From the NCBI GenBank assembly GCA_913058395.1, contig CAJXQI010000015.1, positions 56,900-120,899 on the forward strand: a DNA stretch of 64,000 bases. The letters are read 5' to 3'. Below the pieces are notes generated by a model, which saw only the letters and a list, made by a program, of their open reading frames with translations, did not search any database and was not told where the DNA came from. Source of the DNA: an uncultured Colwellia sp. Its GTDB lineage: Bacteria; Pseudomonadota; Gammaproteobacteria; Enterobacterales; Alteromonadaceae. A program made the translations under genes and the position numbers. Positions 17,991 through 27,944 of the stretch are shown piece by piece (position 1 is the first letter of the stretch; every line of letters starts with the position of its first letter).

Positions 17991-19019
17991 ATGAACGAAC
18001 AAGAAATTAAAATATTACTCGATAAACTCTCATTGGTTAGTAATGAAGTAAGTAAAGTTATTGTAGGTCAACAGGAGATTATCGATGAATTACTCATCAG
18101 TATATTGGCTGGCGGCCATTGTTTACTTGAAGGTGTGCCAGGTTTAGCAAAAACCTTGATGGTGAGTTCATTAGCAAAAACCTTAGATTTAGGGTTTAAT
18201 CGTGTGCAATTTACGCCTGACTTAATGCCAAGTGATATTGTCGGTACAGAAATATTAGAAACAGATCATGATAGCGGCGAACGTTTTTTTAAGTTTCAAA
18301 AAGGGCCAGTATTTACTAATATCTTACTCGCAGATGAGATAAATCGTACACCGTCAAAAACTCAAGCAGCGTTATTAGAAGCAATGCAAGAGCGTAGCAT
18401 TAGTTACGCCGGAACAACTTATCAATTACCTAAACCATTTTTTGTTTTAGCAACGCAAAACCCAGTTGAACAAGCAGGAACCTATCCGCTGCCTGAAGCA
18501 CAACTCGATCGTTTCCTAATGTTTATTCGTGTTGGCTACCCAACAGAACAAGATGAAGTAGAAATACTTAAACGCACTACAGGTAACTATAACGCTGAAC
18601 TGACCTCGATACTGAGTGCAGAAGACATTATTGCACTGCAAAATATTGTTCGCAGCGTTACTGTATCGCCAGAATTGCTTAATTATGCTGCGCACTTAGC
18701 ACGAGCAACTCGACCTATTACTCCAGCCAATGTTGCTAATGCTGACGAAAAGCGTAATGCAACACAAAGCGTTACTGATTATGTGCGCTGGGGCGCAGGA
18801 CCAAGAGCAGGGCAAGCATTGATATTATGCGCCAAAGCTCGGGCATTAATGGCGGGGCGTTACGCAACAACATTAGCTGATATTCAATTTGTTGCTCCCG
18901 CTGTTTTAAGGCATAGAATTTTACTTAACTTTCAAGCTGAAGCGCAAAGTATTACCACTGATGATGTTATTAGCGACTTGCTCGAATCTGTTGCTGTTCC
19001 CGTTAGCCCGTTAAGTTAA
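17991..19019 (+). CDS. MoxR-family AAA+ ATPase
   Basis: 342 residues. AAA_3/MoxR type: Walker A GVPGLAKT (about residues 44-51), Walker B ILLADEINRTP (about 107-117), sensor ATQNPVEQAGTYPLPEAQLDRF (about 154-175) and the C-terminal lid with APAVLRHRILLNF. MoxR ATPases act as chaperones in assembly or activation of specific protein complexes and are usually encoded with DUF58/von Willebrand proteins. GGAAAG lies just before the ATG. It heads a run of five genes with tiny gaps or overlaps, so the ATPase probably serves this cluster's membrane proteins. Confidence 0.92.
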   Translation: MNEQEIKILLDKLSLVSNEVSKVIVGQQEIIDELLISILAGGHCLLEGVPGLAKTLMVSSLAKTLDLGFNRVQFTPDLMPSDIVGTEILETDHDSGERFFKFQKGPVFTNILLADEINRTPSKTQAALLEAMQERSISYAGTTYQLPKPFFVLATQNPVEQAGTYPLPEAQLDRFLMFIRVGYPTEQDEVEILKRTTGNYNAELTSILSAEDIIALQNIVRSVTVSPELLNYAAHLARATRPITPANVANADEKRNATQSVTDYVRWGAGPRAGQALILCAKARALMAGRYATTLADIQFVAPAVLRHRILLNFQAEAQSITTDDVISDLLESVAVPVSPLS

Positions 19020-19034
19020 ACGCTAGGAATTGTA

Positions 19035-19970
19035 GTGCAACAACCTTATTTTGATGCCAAAACATTACAACGTGTTAAAGACTTGCCATTGGTGATTAAA
19101 ACTTTAGCGCAAGGTTTTTTACATGGTATTCATACCAGCCAACAACGTGGTGTAGGTATTGAATTCAGCCAATTTAGGGCCTATGAACCCGGTGATGAAC
19201 TCAGTAAAATTGATTGGAAACTGTTTGCTCGTTCAGACAAATACTTTGTTAGAGAAGCGGAACGAGAAAGTGATGTTAATGTATGGCTAGTCATTGATTG
19301 TAGTGAGTCAATGTTGCAACAATCCATACCAACAAAGCATGATGCAAAGGCACAAACACCAGATTTAGGGCGTTGGCATAAACTTGATTATGCACGTTAC
19401 TTAGCAGCAAGCATTTCATATTTAGCACAAAATCAAGGTGACTCTGTTGGCCTATTAGCATTGTCAGGTGAGCAACCTCTTCAAATTCCAGCCTATTCAG
19501 GTAGTAAACATTGGCAGAAAATACTCCTTTCGCTAACAAAACTTAACGCTAATGGCAGAGTGCCTGAGACCAAGCAAGTATTAAAATATTTACATTCGAT
19601 GCAAGAAAATTCCTTAGTCATTGTTATAAGCGATTTTCATCAAGACAATAATGAATTGCTGTCGTTAACCTCACAGTTAAAGCATAGCAAAACTGAAGTT
19701 ATTGCTTTTCATCTCGATAGTGATGACGAAATAAATTTCCCTTATCAAGGTATGGTTCAATTTCAAGATTTAGAAAGTGGAAAAAACCTAACGGTTGCTG
19801 CGAAAGACGTTCGGGAAAGTTATCTGGAGAAAAAAGCGCAAAGTAATAAACAACTCACCACACAGTTGGTAAAAAATAATATTAACTACTTTAAAGCCAA
19901 TATAGATCTGCCGCTGGACGAAAACTTAGTTGATTTCCTACGAGTACGTACAAGAGGCAATCGAAGGTAA
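19035..19970 (+). CDS. DUF58 / von Willebrand A-like protein
   Basis: 311 residues, GTG start at 19035 with AGGAAT upstream. The DUF58 signature is clear at the N-terminus: GVGIEFSQFRAYEPGDELSK then DWKLFARSDKYFVREAE (about residues 38-76). A VWA-like fold follows, with VWLVIDCSESM (about 80-90) providing the D-x-S-x-S-like metal site in the form DCSES, and a LVIVISDFHQD strand (about 192-202). It has no membrane segment. DUF58 proteins are the standard partner of MoxR ATPases. The stop overlaps the next gene's ATG (TAATG). Confidence 0.88.
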   Translation: MQQPYFDAKTLQRVKDLPLVIKTLAQGFLHGIHTSQQRGVGIEFSQFRAYEPGDELSKIDWKLFARSDKYFVREAERESDVNVWLVIDCSESMLQQSIPTKHDAKAQTPDLGRWHKLDYARYLAASISYLAQNQGDSVGLLALSGEQPLQIPAYSGSKHWQKILLSLTKLNANGRVPETKQVLKYLHSMQENSLVIVISDFHQDNNELLSLTSQLKHSKTEVIAFHLDSDDEINFPYQGMVQFQDLESGKNLTVAAKDVRESYLEKKAQSNKQLTTQLVKNNINYFKANIDLPLDENLVDFLRVRTRGNRR

Positions 19971-21613
19971 TGCTAAGCTCTTTTTCATTGTTTACGCTGC
20001 AAAACCCATGGGCACTCATTGCTTTGTCTGCGCTCGCAATACCTCTTATTATTCATTTGATCAGTAAAGGCCGCCCGACATTAGTTAAATTTGCCAATGT
20101 AAGCTTGATTAAAGCGATAAAACCTAAAAGTATGCGGCATATGTTGTTAACAGAGTTCTGGCTGTTAATACTGCGCTTGCTGCTATTAATAGTTTCTATT
20201 TTACTGTTAGCTCAAGTGCTATTTGTTAACCCTTTAGCTGAGACTAAACACGTTACTTTGGTGACATCGCAATGGTTAAACAGCAGTAATGCTGACGAAA
20301 AAAATGCACTGTTAAGCCTACATGCTGGAGAGCCGATATATTTATTGAGCAGTGACAGTCAGCCTTTATCAAAAATAGATGTATTGCAATGGCAAAATAG
20401 CCAAAGCGATGTAGATCAACATGAAGATGTAACTCGCCACAATTTGATAAAAGAAAACACTTACTTAGATTTGTATTATTTCACCAACGCATTCAGTGAA
20501 AAAACAACTTTCGATTTATTTGTGACTGATAGCGCAAAGCAATTTCCTGAAAGCGAAATCACGTTAGCGTATGATATAAAGTGGCATATCAAAAATACTA
20601 ATGTCGGCAATCATCATAGTGAAGGAGCCGAAAGTGGAAATAAAAATGCTGGCAATAAAAATCAATTTCATGACAGTCTGACGGTGGTGATTGTTTATGA
20701 TGACGATCGCGCTGAAGATATTAAATATTTTCAACAAGCGCTAAGCGCGATAAATCGTATTTCAGCCCCTAAGCTTTCGCAGCAGCTCTTTTTAAATAAT
20801 GCATTAGAAGAAAATGGACTAGAAAACAATGCACTATATCATCAGGCAATCAGCAGTAAGCCGGATTGGATATTCTATTTAAGCTCCGCTATACCCGATA
20901 ATGCAATGCTTGATGCTCTGAAGGCAGGTAGTAATATTTTTGTTGATGCTGAAAATGCAAAAGTAAACGTATTGTCATCCTCAGTTGTCGAATTAAACAA
21001 TAATCATGCGAAGTTTTCACCAGCAAATATAATGTTTTATCAACGTGCTAAACCGTTAAATATGCTTCAGTATTTGCCTGCCAATAGTTATGTTAGTTCA
21101 GATGACATTTTGTGGGAATTTTATGACCAAAATACGGAAGTTAAACCGTTATTACTTAGATCTGAACTTGTGTTTGACCATGCAGTTGAACAAGTCACTA
21201 GTGACTCTAGCAATAATACCTCAATAAAAACCAGTCATCTATATCAACTGTTTGCTCGGTTTTCGCCTTCATGGAGTAATTTATTAACGACTAAGAAATT
21301 TCCTTTGTTACTTCAAAATATATTGTTTGAACATTGGCAGGCAGCTAAAGCGGATGAGGAATACCGTTTAACTCAATCACAAATAATACTTAATCAAGAA
21401 TTAAAAAATAACGATTTAGCTGCTTTTGAAAGCTTAGTGTCAGTGACAAATCAACATAAAAATATGAACTCATCTTGGCTCAATATTTTAATCTGCTTAT
21501 TGCTCATACTATGGCTTGTAGAGCGCTTGGTCAGTGAGATAACTCTTCAAAGAAAAAGTAAAATGCTAACAACCGCTCATGGTGAAAGTAGGGTCGACGA
21601 GGCTGCTGGTTAG
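19970..21613 (+). CDS. BatA N-terminal-domain membrane protein
   Basis: 547 residues. The first 80 residues are the BatA/aerotolerance N-terminal domain: FSLFTLQNPWALIALSALAI, PLIIHLISKGRP, then a FANVSLI strand and a second membrane helix (LLILRLLLLIVSILLLAQVLF). A long periplasmic part follows, and a last membrane helix lies near residue 505 (LNILICLLLILWLVERL). The middle resembles a degenerate VWA/GATase-like region but carries no clear metal site. It overlaps the DUF58 gene by 1 base and abuts the DUF4175-like gene, so it is part of the MoxR membrane complex cluster. Confidence 0.82.
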   Translation: MLSSFSLFTLQNPWALIALSALAIPLIIHLISKGRPTLVKFANVSLIKAIKPKSMRHMLLTEFWLLILRLLLLIVSILLLAQVLFVNPLAETKHVTLVTSQWLNSSNADEKNALLSLHAGEPIYLLSSDSQPLSKIDVLQWQNSQSDVDQHEDVTRHNLIKENTYLDLYYFTNAFSEKTTFDLFVTDSAKQFPESEITLAYDIKWHIKNTNVGNHHSEGAESGNKNAGNKNQFHDSLTVVIVYDDDRAEDIKYFQQALSAINRISAPKLSQQLFLNNALEENGLENNALYHQAISSKPDWIFYLSSAIPDNAMLDALKAGSNIFVDAENAKVNVLSSSVVELNNNHAKFSPANIMFYQRAKPLNMLQYLPANSYVSSDDILWEFYDQNTEVKPLLLRSELVFDHAVEQVTSDSSNNTSIKTSHLYQLFARFSPSWSNLLTTKKFPLLLQNILFEHWQAAKADEEYRLTQSQIILNQELKNNDLAAFESLVSVTNQHKNMNSSWLNILICLLLILWLVERLVSEITLQRKSKMLTTAHGESRVDEAAG

Positions 21614-24214
21614 ATGAAAAATATTGAAAAGAGTAATCACCCGTTGCCTCATCAAGATATTAATGCGCGAGATGGTGAAGACACCAATAACAATGATAAA
21701 AAAGCTAACATCCAGTCGAAGCTGAATGAGCAATTAGCAATAGTCGTAAAGCGCTGGCGAAGCAAGTTTTTAATTCAACAGTTGTTATTATTTATCCCGC
21801 TGCTCTTGTCGGTTGTCTGTGCGGTGTTTATCGGAAATTATGCCTTAACAGGTTTTGATTTGTATGCTTTTATTAGCCTTTCCCCATCTTACGTAAACCT
21901 TATTTTATTTATTGCAGTGTTAGGTACATTTGTTGGTAAAGCATGCTTTATTATTCGTAGCCAAACATATAAAGATATAACACTGCCCAACTTACTATTT
22001 CATTTAAATCGACAATATCCATACTTAGAAGAAAGTTCACAATTACTCTTAAATGACTATCACAAACTATCGATGCTAGAGCAGCTGCAGTTTGAAAAAG
22101 TACAGGCGAGAATTGGTGAAATACTTACTCAGCAACATAAGCACAATTACGTCGAATTAACGCCAATATTTGCTCAACGTCAGTTTATTAAGTTGCTCAT
22201 CATTTCAATAAGCTTTTTACTGTTGAGTATCGTATTAAGTCAGTCAAGATTACTAACGCCCAATGGCGCCTCGGTTGAAACTAGCTGGAGCCAAAATGAT
22301 GGTGTTGCGAATAATGAAATAACAAGGGCTGGCACTATTAATTTAATGTCAAAAAAAGTAGTCATAGCGCCACCAGCATATAGTTTAACTAATGCGGCTA
22401 ATCGTTTTCAGCAATCAGAATCTTTAAATATAAAAGCAATAGTGGGAAGTAAGATTACTTGGTCGTTCGAATTTTCCAATACCAATAAAGATTATTACCT
22501 TAACTTCTCAACGGGTGAGCAGCATAAATTAAATAAAATGTTAGATGGCAGTTTTCAGTATCAACAAACATTAACAGCGAGCATGGTGTATCACTTAAGT
22601 GTTGCTGGCAATGAATTGCCATTAGCAGAAGTTTTTTCATCGGTGTTTAGTATTAAATTACAAGCTGATGAGGCTCCAAAAATACGCTTTATTAGCCCGA
22701 AAATTACCGTTACGGAATACACAGAAAAGGCCAAACCAGTATTAGTATCCCAAGTGCAAATTTCTGATGACTTTGCTATTACAGAGGTTGAAATTTTAGC
22801 CTCAATAGCCAAAGGCTCTGGAGAAGGGGTTAAGTTTCGCGATCAAAATTTTGAATTTGATCGCGTAGAAACGTTTGAGGGCAAAGCGCATTATTATAAA
22901 ACCTGGGCGTTAGCCGAGCTTGGCATGGAGCCAGGCGATGAACTGTATTTTAGCGTGATAGCGAAAGATAATAGAACCCCGCAGCAGCAAACCACACGTT
23001 CATCAACCAAAATAGTACGTTGGCTTGAGGAGGGGCAGTTAGGTATTAATGCTGACGGCATTCTTATTGATTTTATGCCTGAGTATTTTAAAAGTCAGCG
23101 ACAAATTATTATTGAGACGATTGAGCTTATTGAAGACCAAGCTGAGCTTACTTTAGAAAAGTTTAACGAAACCTCGGAAATCTTAGGGGTAGCGCAAAGC
23201 GCTTTAAAAGAAAAGTACGGTCAGTATTTGGGTGATGAGTCTGAAGGCCAACAGAGTGTTGGTGTAACATTTGATGAAGGTCATAGCGCTGATGAACATG
23301 GCGCGGATGATCATAGCTCAGATGAACATAGCGGCGAAGCACACCAAAAACCAATAATTCAAGTTCATGACGACCATGGTGGCAGCAACGCGGTAATCAC
23401 TGCAGCAGAACATGGGGCTAATAATCGTATTGCAAGTGACCATAGCCATGAAGGCAGCAACAATAGTAATACCGGTGATTTATCAGGAAAAATGGCAATT
23501 ATTAATCGTTATGGTCATAACCATGAAGATAGTGATATTGGTGTGATGAGCAGCCAAGACCCGAAAGCGTTTATGAAGAAGAGCTTAGAAAATATGTGGC
23601 AAGCAGAACTCCATTTAATGTTATCACAACCTGAATTAGCACTACCTTTTGAACAAAAAGCACTAAAACTATTAAAACTGGCTAAAAAAGCTGAACGTAT
23701 TTACGTAAAACGCTTAGGGTTTGAACCACCACCTGTGACTGAGAAGCGCCGTTATCAAGGTGAAGAAAACGACATATTAGCTAACCAAGTACGGCAATCT
23801 ACTTTTCAAGCAGAGCAATTATCAAATCAAACGCAGTGGGCTTTTAGATCATTTTTACAAATGCTAAATATGCATACACAAGCAAACAATCGAGTTAAGT
23901 ATAACGAGCATGTTCAGCTGAGTGAAAAATTAAACACTGACACTTTGGCTATTGTTAAAAGCGTTAAAGAAGGGCTAGAAAAACAAATTGTTAAACGTCC
24001 CGCTTTAGTCAGCGCACTAGCAATTGTTGAACAGATTTTACTAAAACAAAGTTTAACACTTAATAATTGCCAAGATTGCTTAACAAAACTGGCAGCAAAA
24101 TTAACACAACTTATTCCAGGTGCTACTGCGGTACCAATGCACCAAATTCAAAATGTTGTCGATGAAGAGCCGTTACTTGAAAGCTATAGTCGTTTCATAA
24201 AGGATAGCCTGTGA
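21614..24214 (+). CDS. DUF4175-like membrane protein with His/Asp-rich insert
   Basis: 866 residues. The N-terminal part has three hydrophobic segments (about residues 54-72, 90-110 and 192-208), the rest is predicted to lie outside the membrane. The region around 360-480 (ISDDFAITEVEI, LGMEPGDELYFSVIAKDNR) is characteristic of DUF4175-like proteins in MoxR/DUF58 clusters. Residues about 550-640 form a low-complexity insert rich in His, Asp, Glu and Ser with repeated D-E-H-G/S units. Long charged helices follow. It overlaps the next gene by four bases (GTGA). The function is unknown. Confidence 0.75.
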   Translation: MKNIEKSNHPLPHQDINARDGEDTNNNDKKANIQSKLNEQLAIVVKRWRSKFLIQQLLLFIPLLLSVVCAVFIGNYALTGFDLYAFISLSPSYVNLILFIAVLGTFVGKACFIIRSQTYKDITLPNLLFHLNRQYPYLEESSQLLLNDYHKLSMLEQLQFEKVQARIGEILTQQHKHNYVELTPIFAQRQFIKLLIISISFLLLSIVLSQSRLLTPNGASVETSWSQNDGVANNEITRAGTINLMSKKVVIAPPAYSLTNAANRFQQSESLNIKAIVGSKITWSFEFSNTNKDYYLNFSTGEQHKLNKMLDGSFQYQQTLTASMVYHLSVAGNELPLAEVFSSVFSIKLQADEAPKIRFISPKITVTEYTEKAKPVLVSQVQISDDFAITEVEILASIAKGSGEGVKFRDQNFEFDRVETFEGKAHYYKTWALAELGMEPGDELYFSVIAKDNRTPQQQTTRSSTKIVRWLEEGQLGINADGILIDFMPEYFKSQRQIIIETIELIEDQAELTLEKFNETSEILGVAQSALKEKYGQYLGDESEGQQSVGVTFDEGHSADEHGADDHSSDEHSGEAHQKPIIQVHDDHGGSNAVITAAEHGANNRIASDHSHEGSNNSNTGDLSGKMAIINRYGHNHEDSDIGVMSSQDPKAFMKKSLENMWQAELHLMLSQPELALPFEQKALKLLKLAKKAERIYVKRLGFEPPPVTEKRRYQGEENDILANQVRQSTFQAEQLSNQTQWAFRSFLQMLNMHTQANNRVKYNEHVQLSEKLNTDTLAIVKSVKEGLEKQIVKRPALVSALAIVEQILLKQSLTLNNCQDCLTKLAAKLTQLIPGATAVPMHQIQNVVDEEPLLESYSRFIKDSL

Positions 24215-26397
24215 ACATAGCGTTAATGAATGATTTTCAAATTCGTATTGATGAACCAATTCATTGGCTAGTAATTGTTATAGCTGTTATTGGTTTAGTG
24301 TCTAGTTTGTTACTAGTGTATCGACGGTTTTATCCCCAAAATTCCGATGTGAGTGAAATCACTTTGGATATCAACAATAAGCCATCAAATGATAATAAGC
24401 TCAATACTTTGCGCTTTTCATTGGTTACTTTAGCTAATGTTTTTGCCTGTTTTAGTATTGTTTTATTTGTACTGCCAATTGAGTCAAAAATTAATAACAC
24501 TGAGTTTGATGTGCTTTTGACTTCGGGAGTAAATTACTCAGTAAATGCTAACGAGTTTACTATTGTAAGTTTGAATAACAAACCGCTACATGAAGAATTA
24601 AAAGCGGCACGGTATATCTGGTTAATGGCGGCTGATAATCAGGAAGGTTATAGCGATGAATTTATTAGTCACCTTACTCGCCGCTATAAAAATAAAGTGC
24701 TGGTGATTAAATCAACACAAGAGTTAAGTCGATTATGGCAACAGCAAAACACGGCTGAAAAAGGGCGTGTGTTATCTCATTCATATCCACCAAAAATGCT
24801 AAAAATCGTTGGTGATGGTTTGAATGAAAAACAATGGCAACAATTAGATTTTTCAAATATCAATGGCGTAGAGTTAGCCTTTTTGCCAAGTAAAAGATTA
24901 CTGGGTGTAATTGAACTCAATTGGCCAAAAGAGCTTTATTTGGGTCAAACGATGAAGCTTGTTGGTAAGTTGCAAAAACCAAGAACCGATAACGAAAATT
25001 ATCAGCTAAACCTTTTTTACAATAAGCAGTTAATTGACAGCACTTCGGCAGCTGAAGATGGCAGTTTTAGCCTTAAAACCAGCACTAAAATTTCTGGATT
25101 ATTTAACTATCAATTGGTGTTGAATCGTCAAAGTATGGAAAGTAGCGCTGCTAACACGGTTGATAACACTACTGAAAAAGCATCAGGGGTATCGTTAAAT
25201 GAAATGCTGCTAAGTAAGGCCGAGTTAATAGAGGATATTGCTTTTAGTGTTGCGGGTAGTAGTAAACCTAGAGTGATTATTAAACAGTCTGCACCATCTT
25301 TTGAAACAAGGCAATTGAAACAGTGGCTAGTTCAAGCAAACAGCCCAGTAAAAGTTATTACCAAAATTAGCAAAAACAAATGGTCGCAGCAGCTTATTAA
25401 CTTTGATGAAAGCGCAAAAGATGAAAGCGAAAAATCAGCATCCAAGAGCTCGAATTCACACCAGTTAAGCGCCAGTTTATTGCATGAAGCAGACTTATTA
25501 ATACTCGATAGCAGGGCATTACTTAACTTGGAACTGACAGAGTTAAGTGCTCTTGAACTTGCCGTGAAAGAAGGTTTAGGGCTTTATATCAATATTGACG
25601 AGTCACTATTACAAACAAGTCAACTAATGAAAGATAAAAGCATGAACTTGCTTGCTAGTTTTGCTTTTCAAGCGTTAACACTTGAACAAAATCAGGTGAT
25701 GCCGTTGTGGCCTGGCCAAAATGCTATTGATGTTGAAAGCCCTGCCATGACTAGGGCTGTTGCTATTGATATAACAGCAAGGCATGGCCAAGTGCTTATT
25801 GAATCAGCTGATGGTCGTCAACTGGTTGTAAATCAGCAGTTTGGTTTAGGTAATGTGGCAATATCGACACTAACGCAAACTTACCCATGGGCACTAGAAT
25901 CAGGTGAGGTGTTTTATAGTCAATATTGGCAAACTATTTTATCTAAAGTAACCCGTGTAAATTCGACACGTTGGCTAGCTGCTGCTTCTGATAAATTAAC
26001 CCTAGCTAAACAGCAAACAGAAGTTTGTTTAATTTCATCTAGCAAACAGATATTTTCGCCCGAGATTAAATTAAGTAACTACCCATTATCGACTTATAAA
26101 AAATGTGGTATTCAGGTATCAAACGAAGCTGGCTGGACGAGGTTACAGGCATTAAACGAAAATCAAGTGCTTTTGGCTGAGCAAACTCGTTATATTTATC
26201 CGCGATCAGCTTTCAAAGCTTGGCAGCAATCAAATAAACAAAAACTTAGCACAAGAAATAGTGACTTTAGCACTTTTTATTCTTTAAAAACAACGGTAAA
26301 GACTCAATATCAAGAGATAAACAAACGCTATTTGTGGCTAATATTGTTACTGTCTTTAACGTTTTTGTGGCTAGAAAGAAAATGGCTTACTGGCTAG
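24211..26397 (+). CDS. Large membrane protein ending the MoxR/DUF58 cluster
   Basis: 728 residues, GTG start overlapping the previous stop (GTGA). Membrane segments lie at about 17-40 (WLVIVIAVIGLVSSLLLVYR), about 70-92 and at the very C-terminus (LWLILLLSLTFLWLERKW). The middle contains LLILDSRALLNL and EGLGLYINIDESLLQ, a glutamine-amidotransferase-like region, and NQQFGLGNVAISTLTQTYPW near residue 545. This layout is the one usually found as the last member of MoxR-DUF58-BatA-DUF4175 operons. No catalytic Cys was recognised. It is convergent with the MFS gene. Confidence 0.7.
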   Translation: MNIALMNDFQIRIDEPIHWLVIVIAVIGLVSSLLLVYRRFYPQNSDVSEITLDINNKPSNDNKLNTLRFSLVTLANVFACFSIVLFVLPIESKINNTEFDVLLTSGVNYSVNANEFTIVSLNNKPLHEELKAARYIWLMAADNQEGYSDEFISHLTRRYKNKVLVIKSTQELSRLWQQQNTAEKGRVLSHSYPPKMLKIVGDGLNEKQWQQLDFSNINGVELAFLPSKRLLGVIELNWPKELYLGQTMKLVGKLQKPRTDNENYQLNLFYNKQLIDSTSAAEDGSFSLKTSTKISGLFNYQLVLNRQSMESSAANTVDNTTEKASGVSLNEMLLSKAELIEDIAFSVAGSSKPRVIIKQSAPSFETRQLKQWLVQANSPVKVITKISKNKWSQQLINFDESAKDESEKSASKSSNSHQLSASLLHEADLLILDSRALLNLELTELSALELAVKEGLGLYINIDESLLQTSQLMKDKSMNLLASFAFQALTLEQNQVMPLWPGQNAIDVESPAMTRAVAIDITARHGQVLIESADGRQLVVNQQFGLGNVAISTLTQTYPWALESGEVFYSQYWQTILSKVTRVNSTRWLAAASDKLTLAKQQTEVCLISSSKQIFSPEIKLSNYPLSTYKKCGIQVSNEAGWTRLQALNENQVLLAEQTRYIYPRSAFKAWQQSNKQKLSTRNSDFSTFYSLKTTVKTQYQEINKRYLWLILLLSLTFLWLERKWLTG

Positions 26398-26429
26398 TTT
26401 TCTATAGCACTATTTTATAGCACCGTAAG

Positions 26430-27683
26430 CTAATGCTCTTTTTGGCTGAAGTGAAAATCAATTGCAGCGATAATAAGTAATATAGCGCCAAAAATAATCG
26501 CCCAGTGCGCAGCTATCAGTGCTAATAAACTACCAACTAGCGCAATAATAACGTTGGCTAAGCTAAAAGTTGTGGTGATTAAGCCCATTAACTGTCCTTG
26601 TTCTATATCAGCATATTGCTCTGAAATATAAACGGGTAATAGGCCATTAAAAATGGCAATAGCAATTCCTGTTAGCGCATAAATAGGCCAAACACTGTTC
26701 GCTGATAATATTGGGTGTAGCGCAAAGAGTAACGCCATTAATAACATGCCGCTAATCGAACCCATTTTTAAACCGAATAAAAACTTTAACTGTTTGACAA
26801 AAAATACGCTAGTCATGGTCATAAATAGCGTCAAAACAACGGTAATGTAGCCAATCGACAAACTAGAAAAATCAAATTTTTCCACTAACCACACTGGATA
26901 AAATTCGTAATAGGCGTTTAAGCCTAAAGTTGCCAATAAATAGATAAGAAAGATACGCCTAATGTTTTTATCAGCTAATAAAGCAAAAGAGTTTTGGCTA
27001 GCAAATAGCGTTGAAAATTTTGTTGTCGAGGTCGAGTTTTTTAAATTGTCTTGTTGTAGTAATTTGGCAACACAAATAAGTGCGACAACAATGGCAAATG
27101 CTGCAAAATAGAATATAACATCAAGGCCGTAAATCGCGAGTAATCCACCTGCTAGTGGCCCTAATAGCCAGCCCAAATAGCCTGTAGCGTTTACTAAGTT
27201 GAAGGTATAGGTTTTGTCGAGAGTTGGTGATAAATCTACTGCTACCGCTTTGGCAATACTAATATTGCCAGAAAAAATACCAGTAATAAATCGGGCTAAA
27301 ACAAATAACAAGAAGTTTTCTGCCATTACTGCAAAAGCTGATAATACGTAGCTAACAACCGTTAGTACTAAAGTAATGATTAGCGTCTTTTTCCGGCCAT
27401 AAACCCCGGATGCTGCGCCGATAACTGAACTGCCAAGAATGACACCTAAAGGGTAAATTGCCAGAATGATGCCTAGTAATATTTTACTGGGGATATTTGC
27501 AAAGGTTGTCAGCGCATTTACTTCGTTAAGAAATATTGGCGCTAGTACAGGGTAGGGTAACGCGATTCCTGCGCTGCTAAATAACACTACCAACATAACA
27601 GCGAATAAGGCTCTTTTAGCTTTAGACTCAGTGATTGTTGTTGCTTCGAGAGTATTTTTATTGTCAGTTACTGGCAGGCTCAT
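26430..27683 (-). CDS. Major facilitator superfamily transporter
   Basis: 417 residues with about 12 hydrophobic segments. The MFS motif A-like loop is seen as GAASGVYGRKKTL (about residues 88-100) after the second helix, and the FITGIFSGNISIAKA helix (about 136-150) resembles the motif C region of drug antiporters. A hydrophilic central loop of about 30 residues (QQDNLKNSTSTTKF) splits the two halves. The substrate is unknown; drug or metabolite efflux is the general expectation. The upstream region has a strong inverted repeat (27747-27780) that could be an operator. Confidence 0.82.
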   Translation of the reverse strand: MSLPVTDNKNTLEATTITESKAKRALFAVMLVVLFSSAGIALPYPVLAPIFLNEVNALTTFANIPSKILLGIILAIYPLGVILGSSVIGAASGVYGRKKTLIITLVLTVVSYVLSAFAVMAENFLLFVLARFITGIFSGNISIAKAVAVDLSPTLDKTYTFNLVNATGYLGWLLGPLAGGLLAIYGLDVIFYFAAFAIVVALICVAKLLQQDNLKNSTSTTKFSTLFASQNSFALLADKNIRRIFLIYLLATLGLNAYYEFYPVWLVEKFDFSSLSIGYITVVLTLFMTMTSVFFVKQLKFLFGLKMGSISGMLLMALLFALHPILSANSVWPIYALTGIAIAIFNGLLPVYISEQYADIEQGQLMGLITTTFSLANVIIALVGSLLALIAAHWAIIFGAILLIIAAIDFHFSQKEH

Positions 27684-27746
27684 ATTATAAAAAGCTTATC
27701 TTTAAAATTCGTATCAAGTCATTGAGATATATCATGAGTTATCTTT

Positions 27747-27780
27747 ACAACTATGTAAAGTTTTAACTTTGTATAGTTGT
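27747..27780. promoter_or_regulatory. Inverted repeat upstream of the MFS gene (possible operator)
   Basis: ACAACTATGTAAAGTT (27747-27762) faces AACTTTGTATAGTTGT (27765-27780); all bases complement except the GT/GT pair, which would form G-U wobbles in RNA. Its centre is about 80 bases upstream of the MFS start codon. Confidence 0.5.
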
Positions 27781-27830
27781 GGCGTTATTTTAATTATTCA
27801 TTAATAACGATAAAAACATAATAAAACTCA

Positions 27831-27944
27831 GTTTGTTAGCTTAAATGTAATTAAGTGTAATTGATGGGTAATAAGTTGTACTATTGAGGTAACACCTTGT
27901 ACATGGCGTTGTTAATTAACAATAAACATTTTAAGCTAACAAAC
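27831..27944. repeat. Widely spaced 18-base inverted repeat upstream of the RstA-like gene
   Basis: GTTTGTTAGCTTAAATGT (27831-27848) and ACATTTTAAGCTAACAAAC (27926-27944) are complementary with one extra T. The 77 bases between hold two further palindromes. Confidence 0.6.

Noticed and set aside
26398..26429. Terminator between the convergent membrane-protein and MFS genes
   Set aside because: CTATA...TATAG repeats are too short and AT-only to call a terminator.
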